From JAJZNI01 sp035624785 (GTDB taxonomy: Bacteria; Chloroflexota; Dormibacteria; Aeolococcales; Aeolococcaceae): a stretch of DNA of 64,000 nucleotides. The position numbers and the translations under genes were made by a program. The DNA lies in the NCBI GenBank assembly GCA_035624785.1, contig DASPQV010000049.1, positions 9,113 to 73,112 of the forward strand, given 5' to 3'. The notes under the pieces were generated by a model. The model saw nothing but the letters and a program-made list of their open reading frames with translations, ran no database searches and was not told where the DNA came from. Shown in pieces: positions 51,532 through 60,376 of the stretch (its first letter is position 1; the number at the start of each line of letters is the position of its first letter).

Positions 51532-52404
51532 CTACAGCTCGGCAACCGCCGGGATCACGTCCCGGGCGATGACCTCCAGGGGCTCGACGCGCGAGACGTC
51601 CTTGACCGAGCCGTGGGCGACCGTGAAGCCGCGGCGGTTCAGCTCCCGGAGATCGGCGACGATCTGGGCCGCCCGCTCGCCGCGCTCGCCGGTGTCGAAG
51701 TTGTAGAGGACCGTCTTCTCGATGTCGTCGTAATCCCGGCCCTCGGCCTCGCAGTGCTGGCGCAGGACCTCGAGCTTCCGCTCCAGGTCCGGGCTCGGGA
51801 AGAGGTTGCAGGCCTGGGCGTAGCGCGCCACCAGCCGCAGCGTCTTGCGCTCCCCGGAGCCGCCGATGAGGATCGGCGGGTGAGGCCGGGACAGGGCCTG
51901 GGGCGAGTTCAGGGTCCGGGCCAGCCGGGCGTGGTGTCCGGCGAACGCCCGGTCGTCGCCGCTCCACATCTGCAGGCAGATCTGGAGGGCGTCCTCGAGG
52001 TGCTCGAATCTCTCGGCGATGGGCGGGAAGAAGAGGCCCAGCCCGGTGGCCTCGTCCTCGTTCCAGGCCGCGCCGATGCCGAGCATCGCCCGGCCGCCGG
52101 AGAGGACGTCGAGGGTGGTGACGATCTTGGCGAGCAGGCCAGGCTGCCGGTAGACGACCCCGGTGACCAGGGTGAGCAGCCGGACCCGCGAGGTGTGAGC
52201 GGCAAGGAAGCCGAGGGTCGTGTACGCCTCCAGCATCTCGTGCTCAGGGGGCCCGACATTGCGGATCTGGAAGAAATGGTCCATGACGCTGAGCCTGTCG
52301 AAGCCCGCCGCGTCGGCGACCTGGGCGATCCGGGCCAGGTCCGCGCCGAGGGTCGGGGGTCCGCCCGGCCAGGTGAAGTCGGGGAGGTGGAGGCCGAGCT
52401 TCAT
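51532..52404 (-). CDS. LLM-class (luciferase-like) F420-dependent oxidoreductase
   Basis: 290 residues from an ATG that overlaps the stop of the dehydratase gene by 4 nt. Bacterial luciferase-like TIM barrel: MKLGLHLPDFTW, ADAAGFDRLSVMDHFFQI, LLTLVTGVVYRQPGLLAKIVTTLDVLSGGRAMLGIGAAW and PILIGGSGERKTLRLVARYA. The pattern is that of the TIGR03560/F420-dependent group. The substrate is unknown. Confidence 0.9.
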   Translation of the reverse strand: MKLGLHLPDFTWPGGPPTLGADLARIAQVADAAGFDRLSVMDHFFQIRNVGPPEHEMLEAYTTLGFLAAHTSRVRLLTLVTGVVYRQPGLLAKIVTTLDVLSGGRAMLGIGAAWNEDEATGLGLFFPPIAERFEHLEDALQICLQMWSGDDRAFAGHHARLARTLNSPQALSRPHPPILIGGSGERKTLRLVARYAQACNLFPSPDLERKLEVLRQHCEAEGRDYDDIEKTVLYNFDTGERGERAAQIVADLRELNRRGFTVAHGSVKDVSRVEPLEVIARDVIPAVAEL

Positions 52405-53405
52405 GTCAACGGAGCATCGCTGATCGGGACCGCCGGGCGGGCCATCAGGCGGGCGATCAGGGCGGGGTCGGCGTTGCCACCGGAGAGGACCAGCACCGTC
52501 CGGCCGGCGGCGGGGCGAGGCAGCCGTCCGGTCAGGAAGGCCGCCAGAGGCACCGCCCCCGACGGCTCGACGGCGAGGTGGAGGCGGGTCCACGCGGTCA
52601 GCGTCGCCGCCTCGATCTCCGCCTCGGTGACCGTGACGATCTGGTCGACCAGGCCCCGACCCACGATCACCTCGAATCCGCGCTCGCCGATGCTCAGGCT
52701 GCGCAGGCCGTCGGCGATGGTCGCGGGCGCGCCGGGCAGGCTCTCGTGCCGGCCGCTGCGCTTGGAGGCGGCGGCGTCGCCGGCCAGCTCGGGCTCGACG
52801 CCCACCACCTGGACCTCGGGCCGGAGGGCTTTGATCGCCAGGGCACACCCCGAGATCAGGCCGCCGCCACCCACTGGGGTCACCAGCATGCCGAGATCGG
52901 GCACGTCATCGACCAGCTCCAGCCCGATCGTGCCCTGGCCGTGGATGACGTCCCAGGAGTCGAAGGGATGGACCAGGGTCAACCCGGTCTCGGCCCGGAT
53001 CTCGAGGACGCGCTGCTCCCGGTTGGCCCCGGTGATGCCCTCGCTGATCACCTCCGCGCCCAGCGCTCGCACCGCGGCCATCTTGATGGGGTTGGAGTCC
53101 GCGGGCATGACCACCACGCAGGCCAGCCCCGTGGTTCGCGCGGCCAGCGCCACCGCCTGGCCGTGATTGCCCGAGCTGACCGCGATGACGCCGGCGGGCT
53201 GGCGGTCGTGCTCGAGCAGCGACAGCACGGCGTTGAAAGCGCCCCGCACCTTGAACGACCCGGTGGGCTGAAGCAGCTCCGGCTTGAGGACGAGCTGAGG
53301 GGCGAGGTCGGAGCCGGGGAGCGCCGGCGTGCGCCGGACCCTGGCTGCGATGCGCTCGGCCGCCTTGCGGATGGCCTCGAGATGTCCGGCCGTGAACTCG
53401 TCCAC
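52401..53405 (-). CDS. Second threonine/serine dehydratase-family PLP enzyme
   Basis: 334 residues from a GTG with GGGAGG 9 nt upstream. Fold-type II PLP protein with Lys in QPTGSFKVRGAFNAV, SSGNHGQAVALAART, the phosphate loop PVGGGGLISGCAL and VLSGGNADPALIARL. There is no ACT domain. It is paralogous to the enzyme at 45897-46868. It forms a coupled pair with the LLM oxidoreductase (ATGA overlap). Confidence 0.88.
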   Translation of the reverse strand: MDEFTAGHLEAIRKAAERIAARVRRTPALPGSDLAPQLVLKPELLQPTGSFKVRGAFNAVLSLLEHDRQPAGVIAVSSGNHGQAVALAARTTGLACVVVMPADSNPIKMAAVRALGAEVISEGITGANREQRVLEIRAETGLTLVHPFDSWDVIHGQGTIGLELVDDVPDLGMLVTPVGGGGLISGCALAIKALRPEVQVVGVEPELAGDAAASKRSGRHESLPGAPATIADGLRSLSIGERGFEVIVGRGLVDQIVTVTEAEIEAATLTAWTRLHLAVEPSGAVPLAAFLTGRLPRPAAGRTVLVLSGGNADPALIARLMARPAVPISDAPLT

Positions 53406-53435
53406 GTGAGCAACCTCCCTCTGAGCGGGGTCCCG

Positions 53436-53451
53436 ACCGAGCCTGCTCGGT
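53436..53451 (-). terminator. Hairpin between phosphoesterase and dehydratase genes
   Basis: ACCGAGCCTGCTCGGT: 7-bp arms with only 2 nt between, so the real stem is 5-6 bp. It lies 20 nt after the stop of the phosphoesterase (53473) and in the leader of the dehydratase (53405), so it could be a weak terminator or an attenuator. Confidence 0.35.
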
Positions 53452-53472
53452 GGGTGAAGTGAAGGACGTCAT

Positions 53473-54474
53473 TCATCCGATCAGCTCGCTGAGGTCGCCG
53501 TTGGCGGCCTCTCTCGCGGCTCCCAGGAGGGGCAGGCCGAAGGCCTCCTCGATGGTCCTCAGGGTGCCGAAATGGTCGCCGGATTTGGCTACGGTGCCTC
53601 GCCCGCGGTCGGGGGCGGAGATCACCACCATGGGGACCCGCCCTCCCGCCGCGTCACCGCAGCAGGATCCGGAGCCGTCGGCGTCGTTCTCGTCCATGGT
53701 GACGATCACTGTGCCACCGTCGGTGAACCAGGCGGAGCCGAGGACGCCCGAGAGGTTGGCGCGGAGCCAGGCGTCCCCCCGCTGGATGCTGGCGCTGTGC
53801 ATGTCGTCCACGACGTTGGGGGTGATCCAGACGAAGTCGGGAGCTCCGGCCGAGCCGAGGGCTGCGACCAGCCCGGAGGGTCCCGGGTAGGGCTGGACCG
53901 CGGTGGTGCAGCCCCGGCCGGTGACGTCGCTGAAGAGGACGAATGGGTCGTGCTGGCGGTAGTAGTCGCCGCTGCCGAAGCCCGTGTAGCAGGCGGAGGG
54001 CATCGACTCCATGTAGGCGACCCAGGGGATGCCGGCGGCCGTCATCTGCCCGCCGAGATCCGGGGCGGTGTAGGGTCCGGCGCAGCCGTCACCGCTGCAG
54101 CCCTGGTCGGATCCCGACACCAGGTCGAGGTAATTCGGCAGCGACGGGTGCTCGATGGCGTACCAGCCGGTCACCGACACGTACTCGGCCGCCAGCGAGC
54201 ACAGGTAGGGGTCGGGCGATCCGTTGCCGCACTCGCCCAGCGTCGCCTGGTAGCCGACGTTCTCCTCGATCACCAGCAGGATGTGCGGTCGGGCGGCGGG
54301 GGCGGTGGCGACGGGAACGCTTGGCGAGGACGGCGCGGGGGTGGCGGGCGGCCGGCCGGCAGTCGTCGAGGGGGGAGTGGGAGCGGGGGGACGGGTTGCG
54401 GCGGAGCCCGAGCCGCAGCCGCCCAGAGCGGTCATCGCCACCGCGAGCACCGCTCTGGCGCACCAAGGCCTCAC
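53473..54474 (-). CDS. Exported phosphoesterase-family (PF04185-like) lipoprotein
   Basis: 333 residues. Lipoprotein signal with lipobox ALGGC near residue 20, then a Pro/Thr/Ala spacer (25-60), then the phosphoesterase/phospholipase-C-type domain: HILLVIEENVGYQ, HPSLPNYLDLVSGSDQGCSG, VWITPNVVDDMHSASIQRGD, TVIVTMDENDADGS and VVISAPDRGRG. Family members hydrolyse phosphate esters (acid phosphatase or phospholipase C) at the cell surface. Several cysteine pairs suggest disulfides outside the cell. Confidence 0.87.
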   Translation of the reverse strand: MRPWCARAVLAVAMTALGGCGSGSAATRPPAPTPPSTTAGRPPATPAPSSPSVPVATAPAARPHILLVIEENVGYQATLGECGNGSPDPYLCSLAAEYVSVTGWYAIEHPSLPNYLDLVSGSDQGCSGDGCAGPYTAPDLGGQMTAAGIPWVAYMESMPSACYTGFGSGDYYRQHDPFVLFSDVTGRGCTTAVQPYPGPSGLVAALGSAGAPDFVWITPNVVDDMHSASIQRGDAWLRANLSGVLGSAWFTDGGTVIVTMDENDADGSGSCCGDAAGGRVPMVVISAPDRGRGTVAKSGDHFGTLRTIEEAFGLPLLGAAREAANGDLSELIG

Positions 54475-54611
54475 CTCCGCAACGCTACCGGAGCGGAGAC
54501 GAGGCCGGGGCCGCCGAGGGCTGGGGGGTGGGGGCTTCCCCCCAGCCGGGTCAACGGCAATGTCGGCCGGCCCGGCGGGGCCGGCGTGCCGGCCTCATTG
54601 GCCGGGCCTGG

Positions 54612-55148
54612 TCAATACCCGTAGGGGTTGGTGCTCGAGGCGGCGCCGGCGGCGGCGGTCAGGCTGGGCGTGGCCACGAACCACTTGCCGCCGATGCCTT
54701 CACCGTGGGCGTCACCGGGCGCGGAGTCGCCCGAGTAGGTGTAGAGGGGATGCCCCGCGTACTCGACCTGACGCCCGTTGGTGCCTGACAGCACGGTGAG
54801 CGGCTGGGAGAGGGTCATGGCGGCGTTGGGCTGGCCGCTGCTGAGGAGGAGCGGGGGCCAGGTGCTGGCGCAGCCTCCGGTGCAGCTCACCGAGGTCGCG
54901 CTGTCGGGCGTGAAGTAGTAGAGGGTCATCCCGCTGGCGTTGGTGAGCACCTGCTCCGAGCTGCCGTTGACGCTCGCCGTCCCCCCCTCGACGGTCGCGC
55001 TGGAGGCGGAGGGGGTGGAGGTGGACGCGGGTGGTGTGGAGGCCGCCGCCGTCCCGGTGGCGGCGGGGGAGTTGGCCGAGGTGGTGCCGCAGCCGGCCAG
55101 CACCAGCGCTGTGGCTCCGAGCCATATGAAATGCTGTGGGCGCATCAT
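54612..55148 (-). CDS. COG4315-type secreted repeat lipoprotein
   Basis: 178 residues from the ATG at 55148 (a second ATG follows directly). Lipobox VLAGCGTT near residue 19, then a Ser/Thr/Ala spacer and two copies of the COG4315 repeat: LTNASGMTLYYFTPDSA with CTGGCASTWPPLLL, and EYAGHPLYTYSGDSAPGDA with GEGIGGKWFVA. The function of this family is not established. It is divergent from an ECF sigma factor gene and may be its target. Confidence 0.87.
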   Translation of the reverse strand: MMRPQHFIWLGATALVLAGCGTTSANSPAATGTAAASTPPASTSTPSASSATVEGGTASVNGSSEQVLTNASGMTLYYFTPDSATSVSCTGGCASTWPPLLLSSGQPNAAMTLSQPLTVLSGTNGRQVEYAGHPLYTYSGDSAPGDAHGEGIGGKWFVATPSLTAAAGAASSTNPYGY

Positions 55149-55297
55149 GTGTCTCCGTGGCTCACCCGGGCGGGGCCGAGGTGAGTGCTTGCTCTCAACC
55201 CACACACACGGGCGCCGCGGCGGCCCGGTTCAGTGCGGGCTGAGGACCCCACCACGGTGCCGATGAACCGCCGCACCATTCCGATCGTGAAGAGGGT

Positions 55298-55846
55298 GTG
55301 CAGGCAGTCATGGAGAGGGAGGCTCCAGGGAGATTGACCGACGACCCGGGGGCGGCGTTCGTGGGTGCTCTGTGGCTGGAGCACGGCGATGCCCTGCTCG
55401 GCCACGTCCGCCGGCGGGTCGGCGACCCCGGCCGCGCCGAGGACATCGTTCAGGAGGTCATGGTCCGGGCCTGGCGCCACGCTGGCCGCCTGGACGTGCA
55501 CACCCGATCGCTTCGGCCCTGGCTATTCAGGGTTGCCGACAACCTGGCGACCGACCAGCATCGGGCGCGGCTGGCTCGGCCCCCGGAGGTCGGCGGGCTG
55601 GCCGTCGACCTGCAGACGGGCGGGGAGGACATCGACCGGGCAGTGGAGGCCCTCGACGTCGCCGGAGCCATCGCCAGCCTGAGCCCGGAGCACCAGGCGG
55701 TGCTCACCGAGACCTACTACAGGGGGCGGACGGTCGCCGAGGCTGCCGCCGCCCTCGGCATCCCCGCGGGGACGGTCAAGTCGCGCACCTACTACGCGCT
55801 CCGGGCCCTGCGGGTGGCATTGGAGGAACGTGGATGGCAGCCGTGA
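55298..55846 (+). CDS. ECF sigma factor with adjacent anti-sigma gene (SigK/SigL-like)
   Basis: 182 residues from a GTG; ATG 55310 is an alternative. Region 2 (AEDIVQEVMVRAWRHAGRLD, LRPWLFRVADNLATDQHRAR) and region 4 (SPEHQAVLTETYYRGRTVAE, LGIPAGTVKSRTYYALRALR) are clear. The downstream gene encodes its membrane anti-sigma factor with overlapping reading frames. This layout with a COG4315 lipoprotein next to it is like stress or redox regulons of the SigK type. Confidence 0.93.
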   Translation: MQAVMEREAPGRLTDDPGAAFVGALWLEHGDALLGHVRRRVGDPGRAEDIVQEVMVRAWRHAGRLDVHTRSLRPWLFRVADNLATDQHRARLARPPEVGGLAVDLQTGGEDIDRAVEALDVAGAIASLSPEHQAVLTETYYRGRTVAEAAAALGIPAGTVKSRTYYALRALRVALEERGWQP

Positions 55847-56553
55847 GCGACCCCTGCGAGGGAGTGCGGATCGCCCTCGGCGCCTACCTGCTCGAGGCCC
55901 TGGATCCGGCCGAGGCCGTGGAGGTGCGGAGCCACCTTGCGGGTTGCGCCGCGTGCCGCGATGAGCTGGCGCTGCTCGCGCCCCTGCCCGGGGTGCTGAG
56001 CCGGCTCGGAGCCCGCGGCTCCCTGGCCATGCCGGCTCCGGCCGTCCCACCGCCCGTTCCCAGCGCGCCTCCCGGGCTCCTGGAGCGGACCGTGGCTGAG
56101 ATCGGGCGGCGGCGCCGCAGCCTCCGTCTGCGTCTCCGCATCGCCGCCGGGTTCGGCGCGCTCACCCTGGCGGGTGCGGGGGTGGCCGCCGGCTTCCTGA
56201 TCGCCGGCCACGTCAACGCTCCGCCGCCGGCGCAGGTGGCCGCCGTGCACGCGTCGGGAACCAACCCCGCCAACGGGGTGAGGGTGACCGCCGACGTCTT
56301 CCGAGAGGACTGGGGCAGCTCCATCCACCTCACCGTCTCCGGGGTGAAGCCGGGGGACGACTGCCAGCTCTGGGCGGTCGGCCGCAGCGGGGCCCAGCAG
56401 GAGCTGGGAAGCTGGCGGGTCGGCTACGAGGGCTGGGCCACAGTGGACGGCGCCACCGACATGCCGGCCGCGCAGATCTCCACCCTGAAGGTGGTGACCA
56501 GCTCGGGCAGCAACCTGATGACGCTCGCCCTGCCTTCTGCCGCATCCTCATAG
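55834..56553 (+). CDS. Membrane anti-sigma factor (zinc-finger/RskA type)
   Basis: 239 residues from the ATG at 55834, which has GGAGG 7 nt upstream and overlaps the sigma gene by 13 nt; a GTG at 55843 overlapping the stop (GTGA) is another option. The N-terminal anti-sigma domain has the zinc motif His-x3-Cys-x2-Cys in RSHLAGCAACRDELALL. One transmembrane helix (LRIAAGFGALTLAGAGVAAG) is followed by an RskA-like extracytoplasmic domain (SSIHLTVSGVKPGDDCQLWA). Confidence 0.9.
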   Translation: MAAVSDPCEGVRIALGAYLLEALDPAEAVEVRSHLAGCAACRDELALLAPLPGVLSRLGARGSLAMPAPAVPPPVPSAPPGLLERTVAEIGRRRRSLRLRLRIAAGFGALTLAGAGVAAGFLIAGHVNAPPPAQVAAVHASGTNPANGVRVTADVFREDWGSSIHLTVSGVKPGDDCQLWAVGRSGAQQELGSWRVGYEGWATVDGATDMPAAQISTLKVVTSSGSNLMTLALPSAASS

Positions 56554-56554
56554 G

Positions 56555-57967
56555 GTGCAGGACGCCGTCGTCGTCGGCGCCGGGCCCAACGGCCTGGCAG
56601 CGGCGATCACCCTCGCCCAGCGGGGCTGGGGAGTCCATGTCGTCGAGGCCGCGGAGCGGGTGGGCGGCGGCTGCCGGACCGCGGAGCTCACCCTGCCCGG
56701 GTTCCGCCACGACATCTGCTCGACGGTCGACGCTTTCGGCACGCTCTCGCCCTTCCTCACCGGCCTGGACCTCGGGGCACTTGGGGTGGAGTGGGTCCAC
56801 CCGCCGGCTCCCCTGGCTCACGCCTTCTCCGACCGGCCGGCCACGATCGTTGAGCGCGACATCAGCGCCACCGCCGCCGGCCTCGGCCCCGACTACCACC
56901 GGTACGCGGGGATCCTCGGCCCGCTGGTCCACGGCCACCGCGCCTTCGCCGACACGGTGCTTGGCCCCCTGGTCCGGGTGCCCCGGCACCCGCTCTTCAT
57001 GGCGGGCTTCGGCCGCTACGCTGCCCTGCCGGCGACGCTCCTCTCCCGGCTGTTCGCGGCCCAGGGGACGCGGGCGCTGATCGGGGGCGCCGCGGCCCAT
57101 TCGATCGCGCCGCTGAGCCAGCCCCTGACCGGGGCAGCCGCGCTCATCATGCTGGGCACCGCGCACGGCAGCGGCTGGCCGGTGGTGCGAGGCGGGTCAC
57201 AGGTGCTCGCCGACGCCCTTGCCGCCCGGTTGGGCGAGCTGGGAGGGACGATCGAGACCGGGCGCACGGTCCGGCGGATGAGCGACCTGCCCGACGCCCG
57301 CGCCTACCTCTTCGACCTCTCGCCCTGGCAGCTGGCCGCGATCTGCGCCGACGACCTCCCGACCGGCTACCTGCGCCGACTGCGGCGATACCGGCGTGGG
57401 CCGGGCGTCTTCAAGCTCGACTATGCGCTCTCCGGCCCCATCCCCTGGCGGGATCCGGCCTGCCTGAGGGCCGGGACGGTGCACGTGGGCGGGCTCTTCG
57501 AGGACGTCGCCCGCTCCGAGGCGGCGGTGGCCGCCGGGCGGGTCTCGGAGAGGCCCTTCCTGCTCGTCGTCCAGGCCTCCCTCTTCGACCCCACCCGGGC
57601 GCCCGAGGGGCGGCACACCGCCTGGGTCTACTGCCACGTACCCAACGGCTTCGACCTCGACATCTCGGAGCGGATCGAGCGAAGGCTCGAGGAGCACGCG
57701 CCGGGCTTCCGCGACCTGGTCCTGGAACGGCGGGCGATGAACGCCGCCCAGATGGAGGCTCACAACCCCAACTGCGCCGGCGGAGACATCGCCGGGGGCC
57801 GCAACACCGTCCGGCAGATCGTGCTTCGCCCGGTGCCCAGCCTCAATCCCTACGCCACCCCGAACCCGCGGATCTTCATCTGCTCGGCGTCGACGCCGCC
57901 CGGGGGAGGGGTGCATGGCATGTGCGGCTACCACGCTGCCCATGCCGTGCTCCGGCGCCGCCCCTGA
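56555..57967 (+). CDS. Phytoene-dehydrogenase-like FAD/NAD(P) oxidoreductase
   Basis: 470 residues from a GTG one base after the anti-sigma stop. The dinucleotide-binding loop VVVGAGPNGLAAAITLAQRG and GGGCRTAELTLPGFRHDIC follow the COG1233 phytoene desaturase/amine oxidase pattern, and the C-terminal IFICSASTPPGGGVHGMCGY is the usual FAD-contact end. No carotenoid genes are near, so the substrate is unknown. The tight spacing suggests it is transcribed with the sigma/anti-sigma pair. Confidence 0.87.
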   Translation: MQDAVVVGAGPNGLAAAITLAQRGWGVHVVEAAERVGGGCRTAELTLPGFRHDICSTVDAFGTLSPFLTGLDLGALGVEWVHPPAPLAHAFSDRPATIVERDISATAAGLGPDYHRYAGILGPLVHGHRAFADTVLGPLVRVPRHPLFMAGFGRYAALPATLLSRLFAAQGTRALIGGAAAHSIAPLSQPLTGAAALIMLGTAHGSGWPVVRGGSQVLADALAARLGELGGTIETGRTVRRMSDLPDARAYLFDLSPWQLAAICADDLPTGYLRRLRRYRRGPGVFKLDYALSGPIPWRDPACLRAGTVHVGGLFEDVARSEAAVAAGRVSERPFLLVVQASLFDPTRAPEGRHTAWVYCHVPNGFDLDISERIERRLEEHAPGFRDLVLERRAMNAAQMEAHNPNCAGGDIAGGRNTVRQIVLRPVPSLNPYATPNPRIFICSASTPPGGGVHGMCGYHAAHAVLRRRP

Positions 57968-58062
57968 CAGGAGCGAAGCCGGCGTAGTCATCGGCAATGC
58001 TCCGCGGCTTGCTCCACACTTGCGGCGGGCTGGGGCTCGTGAGTTGACAGGCAGGTGGGGCG

Positions 58063-60366
58063 ATGGCTGACGACGAGCCGGTGAAGGATCCCGGACGCAG
58101 CCGGTGGCGCGCTCCCCCCGGGGCACCGCTGGGTGGGGATAGCTCCGGCGGCCGCCGGATCGACCGCCGGTCGCTGCTGGCCGCCGCCGTCCTGGCCGCG
58201 GCGGTGGCTGCCGGCGGGACGCTGATGGCGCTCGCGCTCAGGCCACCGACTCCCGCCCCGTCCACGGTTCGGGAGGTCCCCGGTCAGCCGGCGCCCCGTG
58301 AGGGGGCGGCGATGGCGTACGACCCAGCCACCAAGAGCGTGCTCATGTACGGCGGTGATGACGGCACCACGGTGTTCGGTGATACCTGGAGCTGGGATGG
58401 GTCAGCCTGGTCCGCGCTGCATCCGGATCCAGCACCACCACCGCTCACCGGGGCGGTGATCGGCTACGACCCGGCCTCCCGCCAGCTGGTGATGACCGGG
58501 GGCAGCACCGGCTACGTCGAGACCACGGCCATGAGCGACACCTGGACCTGGGACGGGCGCCTCTGGTGGCCCGCGGTCGAGCCCACGCCCTCGCCGGGCC
58601 CGGTGACGGTGGCCACCGATGACGCCACCGGACAGCTCCTCCTGGTATCCGGGCTCGACGGCGACTGCCAGGGGATGCAGACGTGGGTGTGGCGCTCGGC
58701 CGCATGGCAGCGGCTCACCTCGGAGGCCTCGCCGGGGCCGACCAGCGGGGCCCTGCTGGTCTACGACCCGGCCGCCCGGGACCTCCTCCTCTACGCAACC
58801 TCGGCCCCGGGCTGCCCCGGTCAGGGTCAGGACTTTCCCACGACCTCCGCCTGGAGCTGGGACGGCACCAGCTGGGACCCGATCCCGAGCGCCGGCTCGG
58901 AGGGCTCGGCGAGCGGCGCCGCCCTGGTCGGTTCGGGCCAGGTGATCGACTCCACCGGCGGTGCGCTGCTCATCGGATCGTCGCGGACCTACCGGTGGGA
59001 CCACGGCGGCTGGACCGAGCTCGGCGCCGCGCCCGCCGGCCTGGGGCGGCTGACCTCCTCGAGTGCCTCGGCCCGCTGCCAGGAGGCGCTCGCCTATGAC
59101 GCGAGCCGCCATCAGGTCGTGCTCTTCGGGGGCCGGTTCGCGGCTGGCCTCGGTGACGACTACCTGGCCGACACCTGGACTTTCGCGGGCCAGTGGAGGC
59201 TCGCCAGGATGGGCACGGTCCTGGGCTGGACACCGACACCGGCGCCAAGCCCCTGCACCGCGATGGCCGAGGGGCCGGGGACCGGCCTCGGGGAAAGCGT
59301 CTACTCGCTGCACATGGAGAGCGCCACGACGGGCTGGGCTCTCGACTCCGCCGGGTCGATCGTGCACACCACGTCGGCCGCCGGCCGATGGTCGGTGAGC
59401 TCGCCGCCGCTGCCGCCGGGGGCCCAGGTGGTTGCGGCGGCCTTCCTGGATGGGAGCACCGCTCGCGCTCTCACCGGGTCGCCGGCCACCTGCGAGCCTG
59501 GAACCGCCCCGGCGCCGGGTCCGCTCCAGGCCTGGGCGACCGGTGACGGGGGAAGGAGCTGGACCGCCGAGGGCACCCTGACCGCCGCGTACGTCTACGG
59601 CTCCCTCGACTTCGTGGACCCTGAGCACGGCTGGTTCATCGATCTGCGCTGCGAAGGCCCCTCCAGCTGCTGGTCGACGGTCCTCTTCCGGACCACCGAC
59701 GCCGGGGCCACCTGGCAGCAGGTGGCGACCTCAGCGCTGGGGAAGGTCGGCCCGGCGGGCCGCCTGCCGGCGGGGCTCGACCAGCCGGTCAGCTTCAGCG
59801 ACCCGAGCACCGGCTGGATCGCCGGAGACCAGGCTGGGGTGAGCCCCAACCTCTTCGTGAGCCACGACGGCGGCGCCTCCTGGTCGGCCCAGCCACTGCC
59901 CTCGACCGCGACGCCCCCCGAGGGCGGCGCCGAAACGCCGGTCTTCTGGTCCAGCCAGGACGGGGCGGTGCTGGCCTCCAGCGGCGGCGGTGAGGGGGGA
60001 TCCGCCCTGTACATCACCTCCGACGGGGGCTGCCGCTGGATCGAGCGGAACCTGCCCGACGACGGCCTGGTCCCCGATGCCATCGACTTCATCGACTCCG
60101 CCACCGGCTGGCTGCTGGCCGAGGCGGCCAGCGCGGGCCCGGGCGGAGCCCAGATCCCGCCCTACGGCCTGTGGGTCACCCGCGACGGGGGTGAGACCTG
60201 GGCTCGGGTGTGGACCGGCGGCTCGCTGGGGTTCTCGGAGATCGACTTCGTGACCGCCCAGCTGGGTTGGGCCGTCACCTACGACGAGAACGGGCTCGCC
60301 GGGCTGGTGCGCACCGCTGACGGCGGAACGACCTGGACACCGGTGCCCATCCTCATCAGCGGCTGA
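58063..60366 (+). CDS. Membrane-anchored protein with Kelch-like and BNR/YCF48 propellers
   Basis: 767 residues. A cytoplasmic N-terminus of about 45 residues and a transmembrane segment (RSLLAAAVLAAAVAAGGTLM) precede an extracytoplasmic region. That region begins with a Kelch-like propeller (about 75-400, repeats DTWSWDGSAWSALHP, DTWTWDGRLWWP, SAWSWDGTSWDPIP) and ends with BNR/YCF48 blades (about 405-767, ATGDGGRSWTAEG, FRTTDAGATWQQV, FVSHDGGASWSAQ, VTRDGGETWARV). The second half is paralogous to the protein at 13880-15364 (DSAGSIVHTTSAAGRWSVSS, AQVVAAAFLDGSTARAL). Function unknown. Confidence 0.83.
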   Translation: MADDEPVKDPGRSRWRAPPGAPLGGDSSGGRRIDRRSLLAAAVLAAAVAAGGTLMALALRPPTPAPSTVREVPGQPAPREGAAMAYDPATKSVLMYGGDDGTTVFGDTWSWDGSAWSALHPDPAPPPLTGAVIGYDPASRQLVMTGGSTGYVETTAMSDTWTWDGRLWWPAVEPTPSPGPVTVATDDATGQLLLVSGLDGDCQGMQTWVWRSAAWQRLTSEASPGPTSGALLVYDPAARDLLLYATSAPGCPGQGQDFPTTSAWSWDGTSWDPIPSAGSEGSASGAALVGSGQVIDSTGGALLIGSSRTYRWDHGGWTELGAAPAGLGRLTSSSASARCQEALAYDASRHQVVLFGGRFAAGLGDDYLADTWTFAGQWRLARMGTVLGWTPTPAPSPCTAMAEGPGTGLGESVYSLHMESATTGWALDSAGSIVHTTSAAGRWSVSSPPLPPGAQVVAAAFLDGSTARALTGSPATCEPGTAPAPGPLQAWATGDGGRSWTAEGTLTAAYVYGSLDFVDPEHGWFIDLRCEGPSSCWSTVLFRTTDAGATWQQVATSALGKVGPAGRLPAGLDQPVSFSDPSTGWIAGDQAGVSPNLFVSHDGGASWSAQPLPSTATPPEGGAETPVFWSSQDGAVLASSGGGEGGSALYITSDGGCRWIERNLPDDGLVPDAIDFIDSATGWLLAEAASAGPGGAQIPPYGLWVTRDGGETWARVWTGGSLGFSEIDFVTAQLGWAVTYDENGLAGLVRTADGGTTWTPVPILISG

Positions 60367-60376
60367 CCCCGCACGT

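Noticed and set aside
58044..58049. TTGACA as a -35 element before the Kelch/BNR gene
   Set aside because: A -10 at the right spacing would fall inside the coding region near 58067, and no suitable hexamer is there.
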